Shown here: piece by piece, positions 1 to 8,362 of the stretch
How positions within the stretch are numbered: the first letter of the stretch is position 1
How the letters are laid out: every line of letters starts with the position of its first letter
Assembly: GCA_937898195.1 (NCBI GenBank)
Contig: CALEJD010000075.1
Span: forward strand, 1-37,906
Direction: 5' to 3'
Length of the DNA stretch: 37,906 bases
Origin: an uncultured Clostridia bacterium
GTDB taxonomy: Bacteria > Bacillota > Clostridia > Oscillospirales > Acutalibacteraceae
The notes under the pieces: model-generated
Told to the model about the DNA's origin: nothing
What the model saw: the letters and a program-made list of their open reading frames with translations, nothing else
The model's database searches: none
Translations under genes and position numbers: made by a program

Positions 1-55
1 AGCCTATGTGGGAACAGTTAAAGCGAATTGCCAAAAGGGGCGGTGCAATCGTTCT
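1..55. repeat. Terminal direct repeat, left copy (contig closure)
   Basis: These 55 bases are identical to 37852-37906. The methyltransferase reads through the junction in frame, so this is an assembly overlap on a circular or circularly permuted molecule and not a biological terminal repeat. Confidence 0.97.
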
Positions 56-860
56 CTTTGGTAGTGAGCCGTTTTCAAGTCTGTTAAGGGCAAGCAACCT
101 TCATTGGTACAAATATGATTGGGTTTGGGAAAAGCCTAACGGCTCTGGTTTTCTTTGTGCGAATATTGCGCCACTGAAAAACCACGAAAATATAAGCGTG
201 TTTTACCAAACATTTTCCGACTGTTACGATACAACGGAAATGTTTGCAGAACTAAAAGAATATATGCAAGCAGAGCGAAAAAAGGCAGGACTTGACGGAA
301 AGAAAACAAGGGAACTGCTTGGCTCTTATATGGGAAGCCACTACTTTACCAATGGCTCACAATTCTGTATTCCAACTGCAGATGCATATTCCAAATTGCA
401 ATCAACCGGTTCCTTTACTATGCCGTTTGAAGAACTTTCGGAAAAGTATCAAAGTGAAAGACTAAAATCAAAAATAGATAACTTTAACACTTACAATCCG
501 CAATTTACAGGCGGAAAACCCTATGAGTGCAAGCAAGGAAGATTGGCAGAGGTTATTACGGGAACATCTGTTGGAAAGAGTACCCACACTACAAAAAGCG
601 ATGGCAAAAGATTTCCCAAGTCGGTTTTGAAGTTTAACAAGGAAACCGGAAGTCACCCAACGCAAAAGCCAGTTGCCTTGCTTGAATACCTTGTCCGCAC
701 ATACACAAACGAGGGCGAAACTGTCCTTGACTTCACAATGGGTAGCGGTAGCACGGGTGTGGCTTGCATGAATACAAACCGCCACTTTATCGGCATTGAA
801 CTTGATGAGGGTTATTTCAACATAGCCAAAAAGAGAATTGAGGAAGCCTATGCCGATTAG
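1..860 (+). CDS. DNA methyltransferase (beta-class N6/N4), 3' part of an origin-spanning gene
   Basis: This is the continuation of the gene that starts at 37716. On the closed circle the protein is 331 aa. This part contains the S-adenosylmethionine-binding motif I (DFTMGSGSTG, near the C-terminus) and the HPTQKP motif just before it. The catalytic DPPY motif is in the other part, so the order is DPPY first and FxGxG last, as in beta-class amino-methyltransferases (adenine N6 or cytosine N4). No restriction enzyme partner is visible nearby, so it is probably an orphan phage methylase that protects or marks phage DNA. Its stop overlaps the start of the large terminase gene. Recognition sequence unknown. 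The reading frame in this part begins at base 3; the ATG at position 6 is internal. Confidence 0.93.
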   Translation, partial: PMWEQLKRIAKRGGAIVLFGSEPFSSLLRASNLHWYKYDWVWEKPNGSGFLCANIAPLKNHENISVFYQTFSDCYDTTEMFAELKEYMQAERKKAGLDGKKTRELLGSYMGSHYFTNGSQFCIPTADAYSKLQSTGSFTMPFEELSEKYQSERLKSKIDNFNTYNPQFTGGKPYECKQGRLAEVITGTSVGKSTHTTKSDGKRFPKSVLKFNKETGSHPTQKPVALLEYLVRTYTNEGETVLDFTMGSGSTGVACMNTNRHFIGIELDEGYFNIAKKRIEEAYAD

Positions 861-2073
861 TCAAAAACAAAAGCAGATTATGGCTTTTCCTTTTACCAAA
901 TATGACGCTTTGATTTGTGACGGTGCAATTCGTAGCGGTAAAACCGCCTTTATGACGTTATCGTTTGTTGACGATGCTATGAGAAGATATAACAATCAGC
1001 GTTTCGGCATCTGTGGAAAGACTGTTGACAGCACAGTTAAAAATATTATAATGCCTTATTTGTCGCTTGTTTATGCAAAGGAAAAATATAACATTCAATG
1101 GAAAAGAACGGATAAAACACTTGTTGTGTCAAAAGGCAACATCACAAACACCTTTGAAATATTCGGTGGTAAGGATGAAAGCTCTTTTGCACTTATTCAG
1201 GGTCGAACGCTCGCAGGAGTTTTGATTGATGAAGTCGCTCTTATTCCTCGTTCTTTTGTCGAGCAGGCTTGTGCAAGATGTTCCGTTGACGGCTCAAAGC
1301 TGTGGTTTAATTGTAACCCTGCAAGTCCTCAACATTGGTTTTATACTGAATGGGTGTGTAAGCCAAAAGAACACAATGCTTTAAGGCTTCATTTTCTACT
1401 TGAAGATAATCCCTCATTATCTCAAAGAATTATTGACCGTTACAAGTCAATGTATACGGGCGTTTTCTATAACAGATATATTCTCGGCGAATGGTGTGTA
1501 GCAGAAGGTCTTGTGTATGACTTTGGTGAGGACAATATTGTTGATGATATTCCTTCAAATGGTGAGTATTATATCAGCATTGACTATGGTACTTTAAATC
1601 CGTTTTCTGCAGGTCTTTGGTGTGTCTTGGGCGACAAGGCAACAAGAATAAAAGAGTTTTACTATGACGGCAGAAAAAAGGCAATACAACGAACTGATGA
1701 GGAATATTGTGACAACATAGATGAACTTGCAAAAGGTTATAATATCCGACAGATAATCGTTGACCCGTCGGCGGCATCGTTTATAACTGCTTTAAGAAAA
1801 CGAGGTTATTCGGTGCGAAAAGCCAACAACGATGTTCTTGACGGAATAAGGCGAACTGCCGTATATCTTAAGAATGGCAATATAAAAATACATCGTTCTT
1901 GTGTAGATGCTATTGCTGAATTTGGCTTGTATCGGTGGGATGCTAAAGCAACCGCTGACACGGTCATAAAGGAAAATGACCACGCAATGGACGAAATAAG
2001 ATATTTTGCTAACACGATTATGAAAAACAAGGTTAGCAAATCAACAAGCAATTACACACCGATTTTTATGTAA
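850..2073 (+). CDS. terL: Terminase large subunit
   Basis: The ATPase-nuclease that pumps phage DNA into the prohead and cuts it. The 407-aa protein has Walker A GAIRSGKT at residues 25-32, Walker B GVLIDEVAL, and a C-terminal RNase H-like nuclease with aspartates in YISIDYG, IIVDPSAAS and NDHAMDEIR. Length is normal for the phage terminase_3/terminase_6 type families. I chose the ATG at 850 (GAGG six bases upstream) over a TTG at 838. It overlaps the methyltransferase stop. It lies one gene downstream of the small terminase. Confidence 0.96.
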   Translation: MPISQKQKQIMAFPFTKYDALICDGAIRSGKTAFMTLSFVDDAMRRYNNQRFGICGKTVDSTVKNIIMPYLSLVYAKEKYNIQWKRTDKTLVVSKGNITNTFEIFGGKDESSFALIQGRTLAGVLIDEVALIPRSFVEQACARCSVDGSKLWFNCNPASPQHWFYTEWVCKPKEHNALRLHFLLEDNPSLSQRIIDRYKSMYTGVFYNRYILGEWCVAEGLVYDFGEDNIVDDIPSNGEYYISIDYGTLNPFSAGLWCVLGDKATRIKEFYYDGRKKAIQRTDEEYCDNIDELAKGYNIRQIIVDPSAASFITALRKRGYSVRKANNDVLDGIRRTAVYLKNGNIKIHRSCVDAIAEFGLYRWDAKATADTVIKENDHAMDEIRYFANTIMKNKVSKSTSNYTPIFM

Positions 2074-2086
2074 CTTGGAGGCAGTT

Positions 2087-2437
2087 ATGATAAAAGATAG
2101 TGGCGAAAGAACACAGTTTTATGATGCTGAAGGAAAACCTACGGCAGTAAGGGATATGCACGAAGGCAAGGGCAGATTTGACCTCTTGCCGATGTGTGTT
2201 TTAATGCGACTTGCAAAGCATTACGAAAACGGCTCTAAAAAATATGGTGACAGAAATTGGGAGAAAGGTATTCCTGCACACAGTTATGTTGACAGTGCTT
2301 TTCGTCACCTTGTAAAATATATGGACGGATGGGATGATGAAGACCATCTGATTTCAGCAATTTGGAATTTATGCGGTCTTGCATGGACGGAGGAGAAAAG
2401 ACCGGATTTAATTGATATACCTTCAAGAACGGAGTGA
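2087..2437 (+). CDS. dATP/dGTP diphosphohydrolase-like protein
   Basis: A 116-aa protein starting at an ATG five bases after TGGAGG. It matches the phage dATP/dGTP diphosphohydrolase N-terminal family: an RDMHEGKGRFDLLP start, the segment HYENGSKKYGDRNWEKGIP, and a helix SAFRHLVKYMDGWDDEDHL with the acidic and His residues expected of an all-alpha (MazG-like) nucleotide pyrophosphohydrolase. Such enzymes remove dATP or dGTP from the pool and in some phages accompany modified-base synthesis. No purZ-like gene is present here, so base replacement is not supported. The position between terminase and portal is common for this family in Firmicutes phages (recollection). Confidence 0.8.
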   Translation: MIKDSGERTQFYDAEGKPTAVRDMHEGKGRFDLLPMCVLMRLAKHYENGSKKYGDRNWEKGIPAHSYVDSAFRHLVKYMDGWDDEDHLISAIWNLCGLAWTEEKRPDLIDIPSRTE

Positions 2438-3834
2438 TTGACATTAAGACCTATCAAGACCTTTTGGATGTAGGACAGAACGAAAAAAAAAGAATGGATT
2501 TTGTGTTGTCTGCTATCCAGGAACACAAGCAGAGTGAAGACTACAAGTTTGCAGAAAGTGCCGAAGACTATTACAATGGTGAAAACACGGATATTTACAA
2601 GTTTGAAAAGGTAATATACGATTTTCAAGGCAAGGCACATAAGGATATGTACTCTGCAAACCATAAGATTTCAAGCAGTTTCTTCGGCTTTGCAGTTGAC
2701 CAAGAAGTGAGTTATCTTTTAGGTAACGGTGTTACTTTTGGTGACAATGCCACAAAAGACAAACTCGGCAAAGATTTTGACATCAAGATTAAGGACTTGC
2801 TTGAAAATGCAGAAATTGCAGGTAAATGTTTTGCTTTTTGGAATAACGGACATTTAGAGGTTTTCCCTCTTATCTCACACGGAGATGTTCCTGCTTTTAT
2901 TCCGCTTTACGACGAAGAAGACGGAGCATTAAAGGCGGGCATCCGTTTTTGGCAACTTGACGAAACAAAACCTTTAAGAGCGACCTTGTATGAGTTAGAT
3001 GGATATACAGAATACATCAAGAGAAAAGACAAGGACACCGAAATTTACGAGGACAAGCGTCCTTATGTTTTAAAAGTTAAGTCAAGCAAAGCTGACGGAG
3101 ATATTATATATGGTGGTGAAAACTATCCTTCTTTCCCTATTCTTCCCCTCAAGTACAACAAAAGAGGTAAATCAAGGCTTTGTGGAAAGAAAAACACAGT
3201 AAATGCCCTTGACCTTGCAACATCAAATATGATTAACAATGTTGATGAAGGAAATCTCATTTATTGGGTATTGACAAACTGTGGCGGTATGAATGACCTT
3301 GACGATAGAAAATTTTTAGAGCAGTTAAAGACTTCTCATATCGTTCACGCTGACGGTGATGACGGAGCAAAAGCAGAGCCTCACAGTATCGAAGCACCTT
3401 ATGTTGCAACAAAAGAAGCAATCGAGATATTGAATAGAAAATTATACACAGATTTTCAATGCTTCGATGTTGCGAATGTTTCAGCAGGCAATCAAACTGC
3501 TACGGCAATAAGAGCAAGTTATGTTCCCCTTGACTTGTTAGCCGACAAAACCGAAATGCAGGTAACAGACTTTATTCTGCGACTGCTTGAATTTCTCGGC
3601 ATTGATGACAAGCCATCATACACAAGAAATCAGATTATAAACAAAAAGGAAGAAACGGAAACAATTCTTCTGCAGAGTGAGTATTTTGATAACGAATACA
3701 CAACAAAGAAACTTCTCACAATCAATGGTGATGCAGATATGTATGACGAAATGATAAAGATAAGAGATGCTGAAGAGGTTGAGAGATTTACACCGACAGA
3801 GCCTATTGTAGAGGAGGTTGTTGAAATTGTTTGA
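2434..3834 (+). CDS. Portal protein (SPP1 gp6-like)
   Basis: The dodecameric portal ring at the head vertex through which DNA enters and leaves. The 466-aa protein has the SPP1-type layout: helical N-terminus (YYNGENTDIY), a wing region (YLLGNGVTFGDN), a conserved central segment (NYPSFPILPLKYNKRGKSRL) and a C-terminal clip/stem ending in an acidic tail. The GTG start overlaps the preceding TGA. A suitable Shine-Dalgarno for this GTG is weak, so translation may be coupled to the upstream gene. Confidence 0.93.
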   Translation: MIDIKTYQDLLDVGQNEKKRMDFVLSAIQEHKQSEDYKFAESAEDYYNGENTDIYKFEKVIYDFQGKAHKDMYSANHKISSSFFGFAVDQEVSYLLGNGVTFGDNATKDKLGKDFDIKIKDLLENAEIAGKCFAFWNNGHLEVFPLISHGDVPAFIPLYDEEDGALKAGIRFWQLDETKPLRATLYELDGYTEYIKRKDKDTEIYEDKRPYVLKVKSSKADGDIIYGGENYPSFPILPLKYNKRGKSRLCGKKNTVNALDLATSNMINNVDEGNLIYWVLTNCGGMNDLDDRKFLEQLKTSHIVHADGDDGAKAEPHSIEAPYVATKEAIEILNRKLYTDFQCFDVANVSAGNQTATAIRASYVPLDLLADKTEMQVTDFILRLLEFLGIDDKPSYTRNQIINKKEETETILLQSEYFDNEYTTKKLLTINGDADMYDEMIKIRDAEEVERFTPTEPIVEEVVEIV

Positions 3835-4159
3835 TGTAACAAATAACACAATCACACTTACAAGGGGAGATTATGCAGAATTAGACGTTTCTTTGTACAA
3901 TCAAGACGAAACACCTCATATATTGACCGAGAGTGAAACCTTAACACTTTCTGTCAAGAGAAAAACAACGGACATAACACCGATTTTTCAAAAGGTGCTT
4001 AAGCAAGGTGATGAACTTCTTTTTGTGTTTCTTCCCGAAGATACAAAAGACTTGGCTTTCGGTACATACAGATATGACGTTGAGTTTAACACTGCTGACG
4101 GAAAACCCGACACGATTATCACCCCACACGATTTCATTATTGGCGAGGAAGTGACTTGA
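3827..4159 (+). CDS. Small beta-rich virion protein, fibre or baseplate N-domain-like
   Basis: About 110 aa. It begins MFDVTNNTITLTRGDYAELD and continues with alternating beta-strand patterns, ending in a DFIIGEEVT tail. This resembles the Ig-like or BppU-type N-terminal domains that hold fibres on Clostridia phage virions. The start is uncertain: TTG codons at 3818, 3821 and 3827 are all in frame, and 3827 has the best distance (nine bases) from GAGGAGG. It overlaps the portal stop and abuts the adhesin gene, so the two probably act together as a virion-surface appendage. Function is inferred. Confidence 0.72.
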   Translation: MFDVTNNTITLTRGDYAELDVSLYNQDETPHILTESETLTLSVKRKTTDITPIFQKVLKQGDELLFVFLPEDTKDLAFGTYRYDVEFNTADGKPDTIITPHDFIIGEEVT

Positions 4160-5385
4160 TGAACGGAAAATTAACAGCCACACTTTCGGCAAGAGGGCGT
4201 TTAAAAGCCACTTTATCAAAGGCAATAGAAAGAGTAGAGCCGACAATAAAACCGATTGAAATCACCAAAAACGGAGAATATTCAGTGCCTGCAGGTGTTC
4301 ACGGCTTCAATCCTGTAAAAGTTGATGTTCCACTTCGTTACGAGGAAGGCTATGAAGACGGCTATCAGGCAAGTCAGGACAGTATAACCCTTCAAGAAAA
4401 GACAATCACCGAAAACGGCGAAGTTGTCACAGATGAAGGCTTCACGGGTATGTCAAAGGTTATCGTTGCTGTACCGATAAAAGAAAAACAAGAAAAGACA
4501 GTTGAAATCACCGCAAACGGCACAGTTGAAGTTGTCCCCGATGAAGGCAAAACGCTTTCAAAGGTGACGGCAAATGTTGCGGTAAATCCTACCGATGTAG
4601 GAAAGCCGTACATTGATACGAGTAAAATGACGAGTTTTGCCGATTTTTTTCGTTATAACACATCATTAGTTAGCGAAGTTGATAAACTCGATACAAGTAA
4701 CAGTACGAGTTTTAGTGGTATGTTTTATGGTTGCAAAACTTTACAGTCATTTCCCACGTTTGACACAAGTAATGGTACGAATTTCGGCAGTATGTTTTAT
4801 AATTGTGGCGACCTCACAACAATACCGCCACTTGATACAAGTAAGGGTACGGATTTCAGCGGTATGTTCTATGCTTGTTTTAGTTTAAAATCAATACCGC
4901 CACTTGATACAAGTAATGGTACGAATTTCGGCAGTATGTTCTACAACTGTATTAACATTGCGACTATACCTCTGCTTGACACAAGCAATGGTACGACTTT
5001 CAGCAATATGTTTCAATACTGTGGCGCCCTCACAACAATACCGCTACTTGATGTGCATAAAAGCGCATATTGTCATAACCTATTTAACGGTTGCACCTCA
5101 CTTGAAACAGTATCACTGACAATATCCAAAGCACCTTTTCAAACCACCACTTTTCAAGGCTGCACCGCCTTAAAAAACATTACAATCGGCGAAGGTTGGG
5201 CGGTAAATATTTACCTGCACTATTCAAACAATCTTACGGTTGAAAGCCTTCACGGAATGATTGAAAACCTCGCAGACCTTACAGGAAAGACGGCTAAAAC
5301 ATTCCAAATCGGTGCGACAAACCTTGCAAAGATTGATGAAGAACATATCAATATGCTTAAAGCAAAAAATTGGAATTATTCATAA
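4159..5385 (+). CDS. Virion adhesin with BspA/DUF285-type repeats
   Basis: A 408-aa protein in three parts. Residues about 30-150 hold three degenerate beta repeats of the type (V/I)T-NG-V-PDEG---KV-V-V. Residues about 178-320 hold six 24-aa units of the form DTSNGTNFGSMFYNC----IPPL, which match the DUF285/BspA-like leucine-rich surface repeat. The C-terminus (LTVESLHGMIENLADLTGKT to KNWNYS) is of a type often found at the ends of phage tail and fibre proteins. BspA-type repeats bind proteins or glycans on bacterial surfaces. A receptor-binding or mucus/host-binding role is likely but inferred. The ATG at 4159 is preferred over the TTG at 4156. Confidence 0.8.
   Translation: MNGKLTATLSARGRLKATLSKAIERVEPTIKPIEITKNGEYSVPAGVHGFNPVKVDVPLRYEEGYEDGYQASQDSITLQEKTITENGEVVTDEGFTGMSKVIVAVPIKEKQEKTVEITANGTVEVVPDEGKTLSKVTANVAVNPTDVGKPYIDTSKMTSFADFFRYNTSLVSEVDKLDTSNSTSFSGMFYGCKTLQSFPTFDTSNGTNFGSMFYNCGDLTTIPPLDTSKGTDFSGMFYACFSLKSIPPLDTSNGTNFGSMFYNCINIATIPLLDTSNGTTFSNMFQYCGALTTIPLLDVHKSAYCHNLFNGCTSLETVSLTISKAPFQTTTFQGCTALKNITIGEGWAVNIYLHYSNNLTVESLHGMIENLADLTGKTAKTFQIGATNLAKIDEEHINMLKAKNWNYS
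4690..5121 (+). repeat. Six tandem 72-bp units inside the adhesin gene
   Basis: Units start at 4690, 4762, 4834, 4906, 4978 and 5050, each exactly 72 bp (24 codons). Units 2 to 5 are close at DNA level: for example GGTACGAATTTCGGCAGTATG is shared by units 2 and 4. The last unit is the most divergent. Such identity would allow copy-number change by recombination. Confidence 0.9.
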
Positions 5386-5397
5386 GGGGGCATTGTT

Positions 5398-5655
5398 ATG
5401 GGTTTACCAATAATTGAACACGCAACAGTAAACTCTACCGATTATGGCAGAGTTGAAATTGCAATGAATGACGGCTATGTTTTCTATGACAAAGACAATT
5501 ATAGCCAACTTACAGACGAGGAAGGCAATCCAAGAGAGCCTATACCCGAAGAAATCTCATACTTCCGTTATGGTGTTTTTGCACCCGACACAGATTTTGA
5601 AAATCGTATTGTTGTTGTTGACGAAACAACGATAAATGCAGAACAGATATTTTAA
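5398..5655 (+). CDS. Small phage protein of unknown function
   Basis: An 85-aa acidic protein (GLPIIEHATVNSTDYGRVEI...) with a strong GGGGG-type ribosome binding site. It lies between the adhesin and the endolysin. It has no signal peptide or membrane segment and no motif I can assign. Its place suggests an accessory of the adhesin/fibre unit, as similar small proteins follow fibre genes in Clostridia phages. Confidence 0.75.
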   Translation: MGLPIIEHATVNSTDYGRVEIAMNDGYVFYDKDNYSQLTDEEGNPREPIPEEISYFRYGVFAPDTDFENRIVVVDETTINAEQIF

Positions 5656-5678
5656 AAAAAATGAAAGGATGATTTTTT

Positions 5679-6392
5679 GTGAAGGAATACAAAGCAAGGC
5701 TTGATGCACCAAGTACAAGCAACAAGTATTACAAGCGAACAACCGACGGCGGTGTCAACAAGTGTAAATATCCTCTTCCGAATTGTGTTTTTTACGCTTG
5801 GGGTAGATTTTATGAAATCCTCGAAACATCCCCAAATCTGTCGAGGGGTGATGCTGAAAATTGGTATGATTACACAACAGATGGCTACGATAGAGGACAG
5901 TCGCCCAAGTTGGGGGCAGTAATCTGTTGGAGAAAGGGCAAGGCGTTCAATGGTAGTGACGGATATGGTCACGTCGCTATTGTCGAAGCCATTCGAGAAA
6001 ACGGAGACATAGTGACTTCCGAAAGTGTTTACGGCGATGAACGTTTCCGCACAAGAACATACACAAAAGAGTCGGGATACGCTCTTAAAAATCACGTTTT
6101 CCAAGGCTTTATTTATCCTCCTGTTGAATTTACCGACAAGGTTTACCTCAAAGGTGACTACCGAGTAACAGATGCATCACTTCTCAATGTAAGAACAGGT
6201 CCGGGTATAGACTACCGCAAAAGGACATACAAAGAATTCACAAGAAACGCACAGAAACAGATTTACGAACTTGTTCGCTACAAGGCTGACGGATATGTAA
6301 TGGGCGTTGAGTTTACAGTTTCCGAAGTAAAAGACAATTGGGGCAAAACGCCTTCAGGTTGGGTTTGCCTTGATTATTGTACAAAAATTTAA
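5679..6392 (+). CDS. Endolysin: CHAP amidase/endopeptidase with C-terminal SH3-like domain
   Basis: A peptidoglycan hydrolase that opens the host wall at the end of infection. The 237-aa protein has an N-terminal CHAP domain (residues about 10-145): cysteine in the segment LPNCVFYAWGR and histidine in GYGHVAIVEAI form the expected Cys/His pair. The C-terminal part (residues about 155-237, beginning GDYRVTDASLLNVRTGPGID) is an SH3b-like wall-binding domain ending in GWVCLDYCTKI. It starts with GTG after GAAAGGATG. The holin follows 14 bases later, making a lysis cassette inside the head cluster. Confidence 0.92.
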   Translation: MKEYKARLDAPSTSNKYYKRTTDGGVNKCKYPLPNCVFYAWGRFYEILETSPNLSRGDAENWYDYTTDGYDRGQSPKLGAVICWRKGKAFNGSDGYGHVAIVEAIRENGDIVTSESVYGDERFRTRTYTKESGYALKNHVFQGFIYPPVEFTDKVYLKGDYRVTDASLLNVRTGPGIDYRKRTYKEFTRNAQKQIYELVRYKADGYVMGVEFTVSEVKDNWGKTPSGWVCLDYCTKI

Positions 6393-6406
6393 AGGAGAAA
6401 TAAATT

Positions 6407-6709
6407 ATGGAAAATTTTAATTTTACGCCTATTTTTGAAGCAATTATAACTATTGTTTCACTCGTTCTTACGGGTATTGTAATTCCTTATATCAGACAAA
6501 GAATAGGCGAAGAAAAAGCCGAAAACCTTAAAAAGTGGGTATCTGTCGGTGTAAAAGCCGCCGAGCAGATGCACGGTAGTAAAACGGGTCAGCAAAAGAA
6601 AGAATATGTTATTTCTTTCCTCAATTCAAAAGGAATTAATTTTAATGTTGATGAAGTTGAAGCACTTATCGAAGCCGAGGTATTTAAAATCACAAACATC
6701 AAGGAGTAA
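6407..6709 (+). CDS. Holin, LLH family
   Basis: A 100-aa protein with one N-terminal membrane helix (about residues 9-28, FEAIITIVSLVLTGIVIPYI) followed by a charged cytoplasmic part with the typical segment GVKAAEQMHGSKTGQQKKEY. This matches the LL-H phage holin family, which forms membrane lesions that release the endolysin. It follows the CHAP endolysin directly and has an AAAGGAG ribosome binding site. Length is normal. Confidence 0.9.
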   Translation: MENFNFTPIFEAIITIVSLVLTGIVIPYIRQRIGEEKAENLKKWVSVGVKAAEQMHGSKTGQQKKEYVISFLNSKGINFNVDEVEALIEAEVFKITNIKE

Positions 6710-6715
6710 TTAACT

Positions 6716-8362
6716 ATGGCGGACAAGGCGCACATTTTGACCGATAAGAAGTTGGAAGAAATGGAAAGGCATTTGTCTGCCATTTATTCCGATGCCCAAA
6801 AGGATATACAGAAAAAGGCTGATGAATATTTTGATAAGTTCAAGAAAGCAGACGAAGAAAAGCGGAAACTTGTTAAGCAAGGCAAACTGACCGAGGATGA
6901 ATACAAAACTTGGCGACAGAATAAAATTATGTACGGCAAGAGATTTACTGCTATGAAAGAAGATGTCGCAAAGCAATTACTGAATGTCAATCAAACTGCA
7001 ACGGCTTATATTAACGGAGAATTGCCCGAAGTTTACACGCTGAATTATAACGCTTTGGCTGAAACCGTTGACAGTGTAGGTGGTTATTCGTTCACTTTGA
7101 CGGATAGAGACACAGTAAAACACCTCGCCACAACAGATACAAGCCTTTTGCCGTTTCGTGAGTTAGACCCTGCAAAAGATATTCCGTGGAATATGAAGAA
7201 AATCAACGGTCAAGTTTTGCAAGGGATAATTCAAGGTGAAACCATACCAAAAATATCAAAAAGAATAATGAATGTTCAAGAAATGAACAAAGACGCCGCT
7301 ATTCGTTCTGCTCGTACCATTGTCACAAGTGCTGAAAACAAAGGAAGAATGGATAGTTATGAACGAGCAACAAAAGACGGCATAATTCTTGAAAAGTTTT
7401 GGATTGCTACAGCAGGCAAGAGAACAAGAGATTGGCACGCTCAAGCAGGCAACGATTACCCAAGAGATAAAAGTATTCCCGTTGACGAGCCTTTTATCGT
7501 TGACGGTGAAAAAATGATGTTTCCCGGGGATGCTTCGTCCGCTTCGGGACACAACCTTTACAACTGCCGTTGTAGTATGGCAAGTGTGGTTAAAGGGTTT
7601 AAAAAGGCACAAGTTGAAAGGGTTATGGAACAACTTGAGAAAAATACCGTTCAAACAAGTGGATTTGCACAGGCACAAACAAAGAGTGAATTAAATCAAC
7701 GATTATCACAAGCAACAGGAAGTAACGCAGATTTTTCACGAATGGATTTAAGCCTTGCAAACGAATATTTGGAAGGCTTTGAAAGTTTTTATGATGAATA
7801 TCCTGCTTTGCGTGGGTTTGTTCAAAAAATAGACACTAATGTTCCAAACGAAGCGACTGGTGCATATGAGAAGCGGAGTAGTTATACCGCCGACTTTAAA
7901 CATAAAATATTTAATTCGGTCTCTTTGACATCACGATATAGTGCAGATGATTTTCATAAAATCTTGGATAGTAGCATTAGCAAAGGTTTTCATTTTCAAG
8001 GTATGACACCACAAGGATTAGCAAAGCACGAATGTACGCACGCACTCGATAATTTGATTGGAAACACAAGAAAAGGATATGTAAAAAATGGAAAGTTTGT
8101 TCCTCTTGAAGGGACAATATCACAAAATGCATATAATCAAAGTGTTGCTTCTGAAATTCTTGACGAAGTTAGGGCAGAAAGATATGATGAATGGTTGACA
8201 GGGTATTTTGACGATGTAAAATATCTTGGCGATTATGCTATGACCTCCGATAAAGAAATGTTAGCACAATGTATCGCTTATGAAACAAGCGGACAAACTC
8301 ATCCGTTTAGTGCAGAAGTAAAGAAAAGGTTTGACAAAATTTACAAGGAGGTTTTAGAGTGA
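6716..8362 (+). CDS. MuF/SPP1 gp7-type minor head protein fused to a zincin-like domain
   Basis: A 548-aa two-part protein. Residues about 1-300 form the MuF/SPP1 gp7 head-morphogenesis module: a helical N-terminus, then RSARTIVTSAENKGRMDSYE, DWHAQAGNDY and the end motif GHNLYNCRCSM. Residues about 340-548 are unrelated and contain HECTH at 438-442, the HExxH signature of zinc metallopeptidases, with a downstream acidic helix (DKEMLAQCIAYE, E514) that could supply the third zinc ligand. MuF proteins sit in few copies near the portal and can be ejected with DNA; many carry C-terminal toxin or enzyme domains. The metalloprotease activity is inferred from motif only. Confidence 0.9.
   Translation: MADKAHILTDKKLEEMERHLSAIYSDAQKDIQKKADEYFDKFKKADEEKRKLVKQGKLTEDEYKTWRQNKIMYGKRFTAMKEDVAKQLLNVNQTATAYINGELPEVYTLNYNALAETVDSVGGYSFTLTDRDTVKHLATTDTSLLPFRELDPAKDIPWNMKKINGQVLQGIIQGETIPKISKRIMNVQEMNKDAAIRSARTIVTSAENKGRMDSYERATKDGIILEKFWIATAGKRTRDWHAQAGNDYPRDKSIPVDEPFIVDGEKMMFPGDASSASGHNLYNCRCSMASVVKGFKKAQVERVMEQLEKNTVQTSGFAQAQTKSELNQRLSQATGSNADFSRMDLSLANEYLEGFESFYDEYPALRGFVQKIDTNVPNEATGAYEKRSSYTADFKHKIFNSVSLTSRYSADDFHKILDSSISKGFHFQGMTPQGLAKHECTHALDNLIGNTRKGYVKNGKFVPLEGTISQNAYNQSVASEILDEVRAERYDEWLTGYFDDVKYLGDYAMTSDKEMLAQCIAYETSGQTHPFSAEVKKRFDKIYKEVLE

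Noticed and set aside
2087..2437. 2-aminoadenine (Z-genome) pathway
   Set aside because: Only the diphosphohydrolase-like gene is present; no PurZ-like succinylotransferase or DatZ-type gene is encoded.
4679..5119. Two open frames in the +1 frame over the adhesin repeats
   Set aside because: The repeats have a period of 72 bp, so any frame open in one unit stays open in all. No start site with RBS and no sensible protein.
4159..5385. Diversity-generating retroelement target
   Set aside because: No reverse transcriptase and no template repeat in the genome; variation here would be by repeat recombination.
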